From Arabidopsis thaliana (Eukaryota; Streptophyta; Magnoliopsida; Brassicales; Brassicaceae): DNA of 64,000 bases. The stretch covers positions 20,901,261 through 20,965,260 of the forward strand of contig NC_003074.8 in the NCBI RefSeq assembly GCF_000001735.4, given 5' to 3'. Made by a program: the position numbers and the translations under genes. Position 1 is the stretch's first letter, and the number at the start of each line of letters is the position of its first letter. The notes below the pieces were generated by a model. The model ran no database searches. It worked only from the letters and a program-made list of their open reading frames with translations, and was not told the DNA's origin. Below are positions 47,651-59,877 of the stretch, piece by piece.

Positions 47651-48785
47651 TTAATGTTTTATCATTCCTTCTGTGTCAAAGAAGCCTTCAAACAAACCAT
47701 AATTGTTGAATTCTTCATCTCCATCCAGTGAATGTGGTTTAGTGAATTCAGCCAAGAAATCTTCAAAATCGTCTGGGATCATCACTGGTTGCTGTTGAAA
47801 GCTGATCAACTCAGAAAAGTTATCAGGAAAAGGCTGCGGCTGATGATGTTCTGGAAGTAAACAATACTGCGGTTGATACACAATATCATGAGGCTGTTGC
47901 AGCTGCAATTGGTCTGGTTGATTCAAATCCAGCTGCTCAACGTCTTCTTCTTTCTTCAGCTTCTCATTCTCTGCTTCCTCAGCTTTCTTCTTCTTTGCTG
48001 CCGCTGGAGTCAGATAAATCTTGCACAAAGCATGATCCACCTATACACACCAACCAAAACAAAACACAATAAATCCAAAAGTCACGAATCCTAATAACTT
48101 GGAATCCAAGTAAAGACACTTACCCTCACCTTCTCGTTGTTGTTATCATCAGAAGACTCAAACCAGTACTCTTGCATTAACCAATCCCCTTTGACACTAT
48201 TTGATTGTTTCCCAACATAGTACTCTAGTGAAGTCTTGTAGCCGACTATGCCATTTCCAGCGTTGATCTTTTGGGCAGCTACAGTTGCGCTCCAATATCC
48301 TCCATTGTCGACACGTTTATTACTTCTTCCAGCCTTACCGGTCTTGGTCCTCTCCGATATATAGAACCAATCTTTATCATTACCCTTCTCATATTTCTCT
48401 GTATTGAATTCAAAAGAACAGAGCCATTTATATACATAAACCACGATTAGAGAATAAAGAACAGAGCCATTGACGGAGACAAACCTGAAAGATGTTGTGG
48501 ATTTGACTCGTAGATGTTCACACGATGGATAGGAACATTGAGCAATGAGCATTTATTGCCTTGCGAAAAGGGTTTCAAGTAATGAAAGATGAGTTCTTGG
48601 TCCTTTGGTACAAATCTATAACCTGGCGGGAAAGCAAACTGTTTCGTCGACCAAGAAAAGAAATTATCAGCGGCAGAAGAAGACGAAGAAGAAGGAACGT
48701 CGGAGTTGTGTGGTAGTTCCGGCGGTTGTGTTAGCCGTTCCGGCGAGGATCTTGCTTTGCGCTTGTTTCTTTGTGGAATCGCCAT
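47651..48785 (-). CDS. NAC064: NAC064, NAC-family transcription factor
   Basis: Three exons (48785-48485, 48398-48130, 48040-47651) give 319 residues. The NAC domain starts near residue 50 with FPPGYRFVPKDQELIFHYLK and includes VPIHRVNIYESNP, EKGNDKDWFYISERTK, GGYWSATVAAQKINAGNGIV and DWLMQEYWFE. Subdomain C/D motifs are diverged from classical NAC factors. The C-terminal third is rich in Gln, Pro, His and acidic residues (LNQPDQLQLQQPHD; DDFEDFLAEF), as in activation domains. The Ser/Arg-rich leader resembles that of NAC065. The name follows recalled Arabidopsis nomenclature (At3g56530). It belongs to a local tandem family with NAC065 and a NAC exon fragment at 53.6 kb. Confidence 0.88.
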
Positions 48786-49562
48786 CGGAGCTGGTTCACG
48801 TTAAAGATTTCAAATCTTAGTCGATGGCTGTTAAACAATATGATAAGCATGTTTAACCTCCGATCTAAATTGAATTATTAAATTTTATTAACAACATAAT
48901 AAATGGTCATGAATATACTTTACGAAGAAGCATGATATACACAGTCATATATAGATAGTTACATACAGATCCTGAATATATAGTAGTAGTCTAAACTAAA
49001 GTTACAACAATGATTTTTGTACTAGTAATATAAATCTTGACTGATTTAAGTGCAGTCGATTTTGCTGTCTTAGTTGTGAGAGACGCTTTGGTTTTAAGTT
49101 AGACTCCTCAAAACCAAGCTCTCTTCTTCCTTCAGTAATAAAGATTTATAGTTTTTCATAAAGAATCAATTTCTTTTCTGTAGGTGAAATTATAAGTTTT
49201 TGTGGGTTAACTATACTTTTCATTTTTTTCTTATTCATGAAAAAGTATAAAATATGGTTGTTTTTCTCTCTTCCAAATCAAGAATTCGTTCAAACAGAAA
49301 AAAAACTTATTCTTTTTCTTTTTTCTAAATTTTAGAAAAGCTAATTCTCTGAAATCGTTTATTTTGGTTTACAAATGTTGGAAAAACTTAAGTTGGTTCA
49401 GAGTATTTACAGAAGCAAATTAATTGTTAAATTGTTAAAAAGGTTTTAAAATAGGTGATCAAATAAACTTTTAAAAACCAAAAAATTAACCGTAAATCGC
49501 AATAATTTATTTTTTAAAAAACTTCATTATGCTTTCTTTCATAACGATCCAAACAAAATAGA
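48786..49562. other. Intergenic, divergent promoter region
   Basis: Lies between NAC064 (-) and the carboxypeptidase pseudogene (+). AT-rich with nothing recognisable. Confidence 0.5.
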
Positions 49563-50795
<1,233 letters not shown>

Positions 50796-51635
50796 TCTAT
50801 ACACTTTGTAACAACACCAATCACACTCTTTTGTTCACAATCTAGCTAAAAGTTCATTTTAATGTTCAATATAACATATTCACTACCCAACTAGGACCCT
50901 CTGGCTAATAATTTTAATGCTCTCTATCACTGGTACTCAGCTTCGGTTCTTCTCTTCAAGTGTTGCACCAAAGAATGCTCTCAAGTCTCTGCTATTTCTG
51001 GGGTTTGGATTCTTCTTTTTCTTTGGTTGATTTTCGTGTCTCTGTTATATTCTTGTTCCAGACCATAAGCACGACCTCTGCCAATCACAAAACAGTGTTC
51101 AAACATTATAAAATCAAGGTAAACCATTTGTCAGACTAGATATATGACTCCACAATATCAATCACAGCCACTGATGGATTGAGATACTATGGGGAAAACC
51201 GATAACATTGACAAGGTAAAAAGTTAGATATGATTCACAAGCATTAATCAGACCCAACAGCTTCCAACAGCAGCCAAAAAACATAAGTTGGGATTTCCAC
51301 ACTAAAAGATAGCTACAGAAGCCAAATGTATTAGCAATGTGATACCTGTGTCAATGATTGTCTCATCTCTTCTCTCTCTCACTTTTCCTTTTAAGGAATC
51401 TTGTGGTAAAAATTCTGCAAAAGAAGATGGAGATCATATTAACAAAGAATCAGAAAAATAGAACAAATAGAAAATATTGTGGAAACCTCGTATTATCAGC
51501 TAACGTACTTAACAAAACACCAAGAGACTATAACACGTGAATAACTATCATTTCGCCTAAGGCACACGAATCTTACACCAAAACAGTAAAACAAGCAAAA
51601 GTCAAACCTTTTAAGCTGACCAAGAACAGTTTTTT
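50796..51635. other. Convergent intergenic region
   Basis: Between the SCPL pseudogene and the PPR gene 3' end. The stretch 50930-51600 probably carries the PPR 3'UTR, possibly spliced. Nothing else seen. Confidence 0.4.
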
Positions 51636-53381
51636 TCACCAGTAGTCGTTGCAAGAACAAATACCATCTGCAAAGTGATGAAATCGAACTCTATCCCTTA
51701 CAATAATTTCCCGATTGAATGCTTTTGATACATATTTTGTAAACGAATGACAATCTCTGCAAACTCTCAGATTCTTTGTGATTCGGAGAGTTGTTCCTGC
51801 AGTAGTTCGCATTAATCCATATGCAATAGCCAATTTTTCACTATGAGATGTATCTGCAGATCCTAAACACCGATCAGAGAGAGTAGGAGCAGTTCTGTTT
51901 GAGTCCTCTGGCTTGTATCCAGCTAGAATGGCACGGTTGATTACTTCCCCGAGTTCTGAGTAAATAACTGCAGACTCCGGATGCATTTTGTCATCAACGA
52001 CAAATTTGTGAACTTGATCACCAATCTCAATCCAACTCCATCCTGGAACTGTCTGTAAATCATGGCTTCTTATTAGTTTTCTCATACTAGCAAAAGCTTG
52101 CGCATCATTCGCTGCAGAATATATCGAAGTCATAAGCACATAGTCCCCTGCATTGAAAGCCTCAAGCTGCACCAATTTCTTCATGGCTACTTCTCCTAAT
52201 TCCAAATTCCTGTGGATTTTGCAAGAGCCAAGCAGGGTTCTCCACAAGACGGGATCCTCATGGCAGGAAGACGCATATATCATCTCGAGGGAGTTTTCTA
52301 GCTGACCTGCTCGTCCATAGAGATCCACCATGCATCCATAGTGTTTGACGTTCGGAGTCAAATGGAACTGTGAACTCATGATTTCAAAATGCTCAACTCC
52401 TTCTTTAACTAGACCTTGATGACTACAACCTAACAACAATCCAAGGAATGTGATGGCATTGGGTCTAACCCCGGAAGCCACCATCTTTCTGAAGAACGAG
52501 ATGGCCTCTACGCCATGCCCGTGAACTCCATACCCAATAATCATTGAGTTCCAGGTCAACACATCTCTTTTTCGCATCCCGTTAAACACACCAATAGCAT
52601 TTTCAAGGCTACCACATTTTGCATACATATCAATAAGAGCATTACTCACAAAGACACAACTCTCACATCGAATATCACAGGCTATCCTGTGTAGCATAAC
52701 TCCCATATTCAAAGCACTAACGTGAGCACAAGAAGATAACAAAGCAACGAGCGTGTAAGAGTCACCACACACACCTTCATTTCCCATTCGCTTGTACATA
52801 CTCAACGCTTGATTATGTAAACCAACATGAGAAAAGCAACAGATCATAACGTTCCAAGAAACCAAGTCTCTAACAGGCATTTCGTCGAACACTTTAGATG
52901 CAATCTCAACACTTCCATTCGCAGAGTAACAACGAACGAGACTAGTGGCAACAATAGCGTCATCAAGAAACCCAGATCGAATAACCGAACCGTGAATCTC
53001 CAAACATTTCGGAATCGATTTAATCCTCTCACATGATTTGAGAGCGAAATTGAAAGTGAAGAGATCAGGACGTGAAACAGAGGAGAGAAGCATTCGGTTA
53101 TAGAAGAGAATCGAATTTAGAGGAGAAGAAGAATTGGAGAAGCCACGAATAAGGTAGTTCCAATCCGATGTTGATGGATCGGAATCGAAATGGTCGAAGA
53201 GAAGTTGAGCGTGAGATAAAGAACCAGTGACGGAGACGGCGCAGAAGCGGAGGAGGTGGTTGAAGATGGAAGGATGATGTTGGAGACCATTGATGATGAC
53301 ATGAGAATGGATCTTACGGAGCTTCTTCATACTGTTGCATCCTTGTAGCATTCTCACTATCACTCTCGCTTTTTCGCACAT
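51636..53381 (-). CDS. DYW-type pentatricopeptide repeat protein
   Basis: A single uninterrupted frame of 581 residues, typical of intronless PLS-class PPR genes. Repeats are clear (LVSWNVMICCFSHVGLHNQA; NALIDMYAKCGSLENA; LTWNSMIIGYGVHGHGVEA). They are followed by the E/E+ extension (WRTLLGSCKIHRNLELGEVA; PGWSWIEIGDQVHKFVVDDK) and a DYW domain. The DYW domain has the deaminase-like zinc motif HSEKLAIAYG, the CRDCH motif and the terminal CSCNDYW. DYW proteins edit C to U in organelle RNAs. The target RNA cannot be told from sequence alone; predicting it needs the fifth and last residue of each repeat. The N-terminus is basic, so plastid or mitochondrial import is likely. Confidence 0.95.
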   Translation of the reverse strand: MCEKARVIVRMLQGCNSMKKLRKIHSHVIINGLQHHPSIFNHLLRFCAVSVTGSLSHAQLLFDHFDSDPSTSDWNYLIRGFSNSSSPLNSILFYNRMLLSSVSRPDLFTFNFALKSCERIKSIPKCLEIHGSVIRSGFLDDAIVATSLVRCYSANGSVEIASKVFDEMPVRDLVSWNVMICCFSHVGLHNQALSMYKRMGNEGVCGDSYTLVALLSSCAHVSALNMGVMLHRIACDIRCESCVFVSNALIDMYAKCGSLENAIGVFNGMRKRDVLTWNSMIIGYGVHGHGVEAISFFRKMVASGVRPNAITFLGLLLGCSHQGLVKEGVEHFEIMSSQFHLTPNVKHYGCMVDLYGRAGQLENSLEMIYASSCHEDPVLWRTLLGSCKIHRNLELGEVAMKKLVQLEAFNAGDYVLMTSIYSAANDAQAFASMRKLIRSHDLQTVPGWSWIEIGDQVHKFVVDDKMHPESAVIYSELGEVINRAILAGYKPEDSNRTAPTLSDRCLGSADTSHSEKLAIAYGLMRTTAGTTLRITKNLRVCRDCHSFTKYVSKAFNREIIVRDRVRFHHFADGICSCNDYW

Positions 53382-54629
53382 CGTCTCTCTCTCCCGCCAA
53401 AAGAACGACCAATTTGAATTTGCTAATAAATCATATGAGTAATATTTAGGTTAATATTTGTGATTTTACTAGGTTGGTTTTTTTTTCCCTTTCTTTTCAA
53501 TAGATTTAAAATTTATTCAACCAAAAAGCATGTGTACAATGAATGTTTCGTTAGGTTAATTTTTGTTAGAAGATGTTAATTAGGAAAATATTGAAGGTGT
53601 TCACAAAATTTTCTTGGTCAAAACTGATTGGTTAATGCTTGAATACTCTCTTGATCACTCTTCTCACAACAACAAGGTAACTATGTGTTTCTTGTTTCAC
53701 AAAAACCCGTAGATTAATGAAATTAGTTTTGAAATATATTGATGAGATATATTTTGCAGAATAACAAAATAAATATTATATTAACAATCTCTATATATAC
53801 CTATATATATATATTTAATAAACAAAATAATGTTTTTAACAAATTTTAATATATTATGAGTAATATATTATGAGTAATATTTGATACTATAAAATGTAAG
53901 ATTTATTAAAATTTATTTTAAAAAATGTGAAAATGTTTTTTTGTATTATTAATGATATAATTTTTGTGTAAACAATTATATTTTTTCTTTTAAAATTGCT
54001 AATATTTATAAACTGCTTTGTATGGCTAACTCAAACTTATCTCTTTAACTAAAGCTTGACTACAAATATGAATTTTATCGCTACATTGTTTGCTACTTAG
54101 GTTGAAAGTGTTGCTCTCAAAACTCAAAAGCATGTGAGAGGCTATGTTCGATTTCAAAATCTTCACGTTCAGTTTTGCTCAAAGTAAGTATCTTGAGAAC
54201 ATTCGCGAAAAGACATTAACCGAAGTGAGTACTAGTGACATAGAGCTTCTCCGACGAAATTCACAGCCTTTCCGGCGAGCTACACCATGCTCACTCACAG
54301 TCGACCTTCAGGCAAACTCTTTCACACCAAAGGTCTTTTTCCTATCTAGTTGTTATCAATGGCTCTATTTAAACTTTGTCTAACATTTTCTTTTAATCAA
54401 CACTATTTCAATTTTAACATGAAAACGGTATATTTTTTTCAAAAACAGATTTATTTCACATTTAATGTAATCAACGTTTATTTCTTTGTTAACTTGTGTT
54501 GTTTGGAGTAATTCACATTCTTGCTTACATTATTCCACAATTTTAACGTTTGTTAGCTAAACATGAAACTTATTCTTTTCCAAATCTCAATCTCAATTTG
54601 ATATTCAGCAAATCTTATATTATCCGAAC
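53382..54629. other. AT-rich intergenic region with NAC fragment and an exon-like block
   Basis: Starts with the PPR promoter. It then holds a displaced NAC exon fragment (53615-53700). An open block at about 54144-54340 reads SKYLENIREKTLTEVSTSDI, then RRNSQPFRRATPCSLTVD; it looks protein-derived and ends at a possible donor (AAAG|GTCTTT). I do not recognise that block's family. Confidence 0.4.
53615..53700 (+). pseudogene. Displaced NAC exon fragment
   Basis: About 80 bp (TCAAAACTGATTGGTTAATG onward, through the splice-donor region) match 55540-55632 at the end of NAC065 exon 2 with only a few differences. No other NAC exon surrounds it. Confidence 0.8.
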
Positions 54630-54885
54630 CCCATATTATCTCAAATTCGATAAATTTATAAATCATTTTATATATACACCGTCTTATTACATTCTTATAA
54701 ATAAGAGACAATAACTAACGTAACTAACTGAATATCTCTTACGAAACTTACGCAAAAATCTCTTACGAAACTTAATCCCATATTATCTCAAATTTTATAA
54801 ATCATTTTATATATACACCGTCTTATTACATTCTTATAAATAAGAGACAATTACTAACTAACTGAATATCTCTTACGAAACTTAC
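54630..54885. repeat. Tandem duplication, 147-bp period, in the NAC065 promoter
   Basis: The block from CCCATATTATCTCAAATT (54630) recurs from 54777 with small indels, through the shared TATATATACACCGTCTTATT and AATATCTCTTACGAAACTTA. The motif ATCTCTTACGAAACTTA occurs three times in all. Confidence 0.9.
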
Positions 54886-54919
54886 TCCTTGTTTTTTGTC
54901 AAAGCTCCAAAGTTACTTG

Positions 54920-55603
54920 ATGATGATGCCTGGAAGAAACAAGCGCAAAGAAAGATCCTGGCCGGAACCGCAAACGCAACCACAGTCAGAGATTCCTTCT
55001 TCTTCGTCTTCTTTGGCAGCTGATAACATGTCTCCTCCGTCGACGATAGCTTACGTATTACCGCCAGGTTTTAAGTTTATGCCAAACGATAAAGAAGTCA
55101 TCAATTGTTACTTGAAACCTTACTCGGACGGCAACACCAACGTATTGCTCAATGTTCCTATTCATCGCGTCAATATCTACGAGTCGAATCCACAGACACT
55201 TTCAGGTTAACTTTGTCTCCGTCCATATGTATTGTTTACTTAGTTGAATTCTTTAGTTTATTAAGTGATTAACATATATCTATATATATATATTTTTGAA
55301 ACAGAGGAATTCCAGAAGGGTAACGATAAAGAATGGTTTATTATAACGGAGAGGAACAAAGTTGATCAAGGTTTAAGCCAAACAAAGAGAGTTGGTAATG
55401 GTGCGAAAAGGCAGAAACGTGGCGACACTGACGGAGGATATTGGCACGCAAAAGTGGCTGCCCAAAAGATTTAAAGCTGGAGATGGTGTCGTTGGCAACA
55501 AAAGGCCACTTGCATACTACGTTGGGAAACCATCAGAAGGCGTCAAAACTGATTGGTTAATGCAAGAATACTCTCTTGATCACTCTTCTCACAACACGAC
55601 AAG
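54920..55603 (+). pseudogene. NAC065: NAC065, NAC-family gene interrupted by a frameshift
   Basis: Exon 1 (54920-55205, start MMMPGRNKRK) and exon 2 (55305 onward) encode a NAC domain closely related to NAC064: LPPGFKFMPNDKEVINCYLK, VPIHRVNIYESNP, EEFQKGNDKEWFIITERNK and GGYWHAKVAAQKI. The frame then meets TAA at 55472-55474. One base removed there restores a continuous NAC frame (KAGDGVVGNKRPLAYYVGKP, then DWLMQEYSLDHSS) up to the donor at 55603. No third exon with an activation region is recognisable downstream. As it stands the gene makes a 151-residue truncated NAC domain. The name follows recalled annotation (At3g56560). A sequencing difference or natural allele is possible. Confidence 0.75.
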
Positions 55604-55822
55604 GTAAGAAGTGTTTCTTGGTTCCCAAGTTATTTAGGTTTTTAAGTTTTTTGGATTCTGTTTTGAGTCTTGTTTTGAGTCTTCTTCTTGTTTCTGTTGG
55701 TGCGTCATGAATCCATTTTGTGTGTTCTTCTGTCAATGATCACGTTACAAAATCATGAAACAGGTTTATGGTGGAAAACATAAATAAAACACAAAAAAAC
55801 ATAAATAAAAGAGTAAATAAAC

Positions 55823-55887
55823 ATAAAATAAAATGCTTACCATTGTAATTCTTAATCAAAAATTACAATGGTAGCATTTTATTTATT
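55823..55887. repeat. Inverted repeat / hairpin with stem of about 26 bp
   Basis: The arm ending AAATGCTTACCATTGTAATT (55831-55850) is mirrored by AATTACAATGGTAGCATTTT (55861-55880), with one unpaired base, around a 10-nt loop. Flanking A/T runs extend the pairing. Confidence 0.85.
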
Positions 55888-56452
55888 TTTGATGGAAAAA
55901 TAAAACACACAAAATTCAAATCAAACTCCATAGATAGGTTGAGATCAACTGCATTTATTTTCTTTCTTTTATTCCTTCCTTCACGATGTTTTCTAGTAAA
56001 CCGGTATTGTTCGACACTCTTGAAAATGAATCAGAAATAAAAGAGTAATCGATGGTGGAATCACCAAAACTCTGCGTTTTTGGTTGTGGCGAGGATAGAA
56101 AATTGCCGAGAGTTCATCAAATGGAGTGAACGAGGAAGATTTTGTTGTCGTTTCTTCTCCTGCACCCGAACATGATGTTGTTTTGGCTGAGTATTCATTT
56201 ATCTTTGTTATAATTAATGATTACAAAGTTTTTATTATTATTGGTTTGTTTATAGCACATACTTTAGTCTATTCTATATATAAATGTATGAAATGGTAAT
56301 GTATTGAAGATCAAAGTCTTACTTGATATTTTTGTTTTTGGAAATTTATACACTAAACATTAGGCTTTTTCCTTTAATTCAAAGTTGGATGTAAAACTCT
56401 TTAACACTGTTGGATGTAAAACTCTTTAATACTTTTTAAAAGAAGAGTTTTC

Positions 56453-56740
56453 TGCAAAATAACCCTCCAAATCAATCTCGTTTGCAAGTTACCCTCCAAG
56501 TCCGAATTATGCAAGTCAACCCCACCTACTCTAAATCACCTGCAATACAACCCTCCCGTATATCGATGACGTGGCAGTCGATAACTCCGTTTGAATACAT
56601 AAGGATTTTGTGCAAAAAACCCTCAATATAATTTTTTTTTGCAAGATAAACCTCCATGTCAAATAAATACAGATTAAACCACAATCTGAAAAATCTCCTA
56701 CAATGACGTGAGAGTCGATAACTTCTAACATAACTAAGGG
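56453..56740. repeat. Degenerate modular repeat (TGCAAxxTAACCCTCC)
   Basis: Six related modules begin TGCAA and run into an ACCCTCC-like core, at about 56453, 56483, 56510, 56541, 56611 and 56640. A GACGTGGCAGTCGATAACT segment (from about 56569) recurs as GACGTGAGAGTCGATAACT (from about 56705). This looks like part of an old dispersed transposon; I cannot name the family. Confidence 0.6.
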
Positions 56741-57399
56741 TTGAGGCTATAAGTGTCTACATTGATATCAAGGGGTGTTTATTCTGAATAATCGGATCCG
56801 AATTCAAATCGAATTATATATTAATATGGTATGAATACATTCACCTTTTTCTTTATCCAAAATTTTGAATTTAAATTCAAACCAAACAAAAAAAATCAAA
56901 GTTTTATTAATATTTTAGGATTAAATACCAAACTCTGAATTTGAGTACTAAACTGTTTATCCCAATGATAAATGTTTTGTTTTAGATACTATTTTACGTA
57001 TCAAAAGTTTTTTTTCTTTTCGTCACGTATCAGAAGATTCAAAACTAAACCAAAATTCGGATTGAACACTCTTAAATTTGTATGCATATTATCGCTAAAC
57101 TCATTACAAAAATGAAATGGAGTATTTGTATGTGATGCATAGATTACTAGTTTGATAATGTTTAAAAGGGAAGATACAAAACATATAAATAATTTCCCCG
57201 TAATTAAAGTGTGGCAATTAGAAGCTGTTATCCAAATTACTTCAGGTTTATTTAATTTTCAGATGGAAGGGTATTTTCGTCAATACTCTTCGTATGTTAC
57301 TGAACATCATAAACCCTTTATTCATTTATCGCCGTCGTTGTCTCTCTCACCGGACGTTGTTTTGTTTCCCTCCGGCGATTTCATCGGAGACCTTCACTC

Positions 57400-59877
57400 A
57401 TGGCCACAAGGTTCTCTCTCGCTCTATAGTCAATGAATAGAACCTTTAATTTTACCTTGTTTAATTTCTCGTCTCTCGCATTGTTAGTAGGAGATTAAGA
57501 GCATTCAAGAGATGGATGCAAGCTAACGGCGTTGATTGCAGCGAAGCTCTCAACCTCGTCGACGACGAAAACGATGGTGTCTCTGTGAGAGCATTCTGCG
57601 ATTTGAAGGAAGGAGATGTTGTTGCCAATATCTCAAAAACTGCTTGTCTCACTATCAAAACCAGTGGAGCTCGTGAGATGATCGAATCTGCTGATTTAGA
57701 TGGAAGTTTAGGTCTCTCTGTGGCTCTCATGTACGAGAGAAGCTTAGGTGAAGAATCTCCTTGGGCTGGTTATCTTCAGATTCTTCCTATTCAAGAAGAT
57801 TTGCCTCTTGTTTGGTCTCTTGAAGACTTAGATTCTCTCTTATCTGGAACTGAGCTTCATAAGGTTTCCTTTCCAAATTTTGATTTACCATTGCATTGTA
57901 GTTGAATTCACTACTCATCAGTTTGAATTTTTTGTAGGCAGTTGGTGAAGGAAGATCATGTTCTTATATATGAGGATTGGAAAGAAAACATTTTGCCGCT
58001 TACCTCTTCACTGCCTCAGAATGTTGATTCTGATTCGTTTGGAATCAAAGAGTATCTTGCTGCTAAGAGTTTAATTGCTTCACGGTCTTTCGAAATCGAT
58101 GATTACCATGGATCCGGGATGGTTCCTCTTGCAGACCTGTAAGTTTACCTCACATTTGTCTTCATAGGGCTTGTTAAGCTAAATATGTATCAACCAAAGA
58201 AAGTTGTTAGAATTGAGGTTTAATACCTTAGAAATGCTTTCCTGTATCAGCTGTTTTTACTCCCTAAGCTTTGCATTAACCATAGACTTATATAGTTAGT
58301 TACTTAGTTTATGGTCATATAGATGTTTTCCTTATTTCTCTGTTCACTTCCCAGACTTGTGAGTTTTTATTGCATCTTGTATATCGGCCAATTTGCCTAG
58401 TTGTTGGACCAACATTTGCTTGTTTATGTTGTCCTCAAGAGATTTCCGCTGTGTAGATTTTAAGGTCTCGTTAGGTTCAATCACTTTGATAAGACCGAGT
58501 ATGTTCCCAGTCCTGTCAGTGATTGCAGATAATCTATACAGTTAGCAATCAATGTGCTGATTTTTTTCACAGCCTTCTTCTGGATTGCAGCATCTTATTG
58601 GTTATTTACTTGGATCTGTGCTTTTCCGTTTTGATTTTTTTTTTCATGTGGAAAAAATGATCCTTAGAAGTCGGTTTCGATGAACTAAATGTGATTCTAG
58701 CATGCTAGGTGAATTTCCTGACAAATGCTTGATGATTTACTCATTGTCCACTCTTCTTAGTATTGCCTGTTTATTTCATTTTGCAGCTTTAATCATAAAA
58801 CTGGGGCAGAAGACGTTCACTTCACTCATGAATCCGATTCTGAAGCTGATGAATCTGACAACGATGATGCTGCAAATGAGACCACTGATGAAGACGAGCC
58901 TTCCAGTAAAATTTCTTCCTCGCCTGAGCAGTCTTTTGAGGAAGTTCCTGGTGAAAACACTGATGACGAAGCCAAAGAAGAAGAAGAAGAAGAAGAAGAA
59001 GAAGAAGAAGGAGAAGAAGAAGAAGAAGGAGAAGAGGAAGAAGAAAACTCTTCAATGCTGCAAAATGATCAATCCGGTCTAAAAATGATTATGGTGAAGG
59101 ATGTCTCAGCTGGAGCTGAGGTATGTATGATTTTTCATTTGGTTTTCAAGTTAGAATTATATGTCATTTGCATTGATGCCATGATTTTCTGTGTAGGTAT
59201 TCAATACATACGGTTTGATGGGTAATGCTGCATTACTCCACAGGTACGGATTTACAGAGCTCGATAATCCATATGACATAGTAAACATAGATCTAGAATT
59301 AGTAACCGAATGGAGCACATCCTCATTCACAAGCCGGTACACTCGAGCTAGACTGGCCTTGTGGAGAAAACTAGGTTACACAGGATGCGAGAGTCAAAAC
59401 TCAGAATACTTTGAGGTATCTTCAACCGGAGAACCCCAAACCGAGCTCCTGATCCTACTCTATATACTGCTCTTACCAGACGACACATACAATAAACTGG
59501 ATCTAGCTGAATCAACAACAGGAGCTTCTCCCTCGAAAGAAGGAAAAAGATCTTCTTCTTACGAGATAACAATTGGGAAACACAAGTTTGTGTATGGAGA
59601 AAGCGGAAATGATATTCTTCTGACAGATGGTGTTTGTGAAGCTCTTCTAACTATTGTGGATAAGCGAGAGAGTTTATATGGATCATTGAGCTCATTGGAA
59701 GATGACATTGTTAGGGTGAAGACTTGTTGTCTTCCGAGAGACAGGAGACTATATCATTCGCTTGTGTTGCGTGTGAGTGAGAGGAAGATTCTAAAGAAGC
59801 TTAGGAGCTACATCCATACCCAGACCAATGAGTCTTCCAGCGGAAAGCGCCGGAAGAAGATGGTTCCAAAATCCTAG
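57400..59877 (+). CDS. SET-domain lysine methyltransferase with RuBisCO-LSMT-like C-terminal domain
   Basis: Five coding exons (57400-57410, 57491-57863, 57942-58138, 58787-59120, 59197-59877) give 531 residues. The first codes only MAT and part of an Arg. The split SET domain begins at GVSVRAFCDLKEGDVVANIS. It has the conserved DLFNHKTG (the NH motif, joined across exons 3 and 4) and the VFNTYG motif with the catalytic Tyr in exon 5. Between them lies an unusual acidic linker of about 90 residues, with a run of Glu encoded by GAA repeats. The C-terminal part matches the substrate-binding domain of SETD6/LSMT-type enzymes, which methylate non-histone or histone lysines using S-adenosylmethionine. 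The basic tail (KRRKKMVPKS) suggests nuclear location. The target is unknown. Confidence 0.9.
58970..59047 (+). repeat. GAA/GAG trinucleotide repeat in coding sequence (poly-Glu)
   Basis: A near-continuous run of GAA, GAG and GGA codons encodes the poly-Glu/Gly linker of the SET protein. It is a candidate for length variation. Confidence 0.9.

Larger units (their letters stand above)
55604..57399. other. Intergenic, repeat-rich, upstream of the SET gene
   Basis: Contains a hairpin (55823-55887), a small tandem GTTGGATGTAAAACTC repeat near 56383-56420, a modular repeat block (56453-56740), and the SET gene promoter and leader from about 57240. No intact gene. Confidence 0.5.

Noticed and set aside
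58822-59055. Minus-strand frame with a poly-Leu run resembling a membrane protein.
   Set aside because: It is the reverse complement of the GAA repeat coding the poly-Glu linker of the SET gene.
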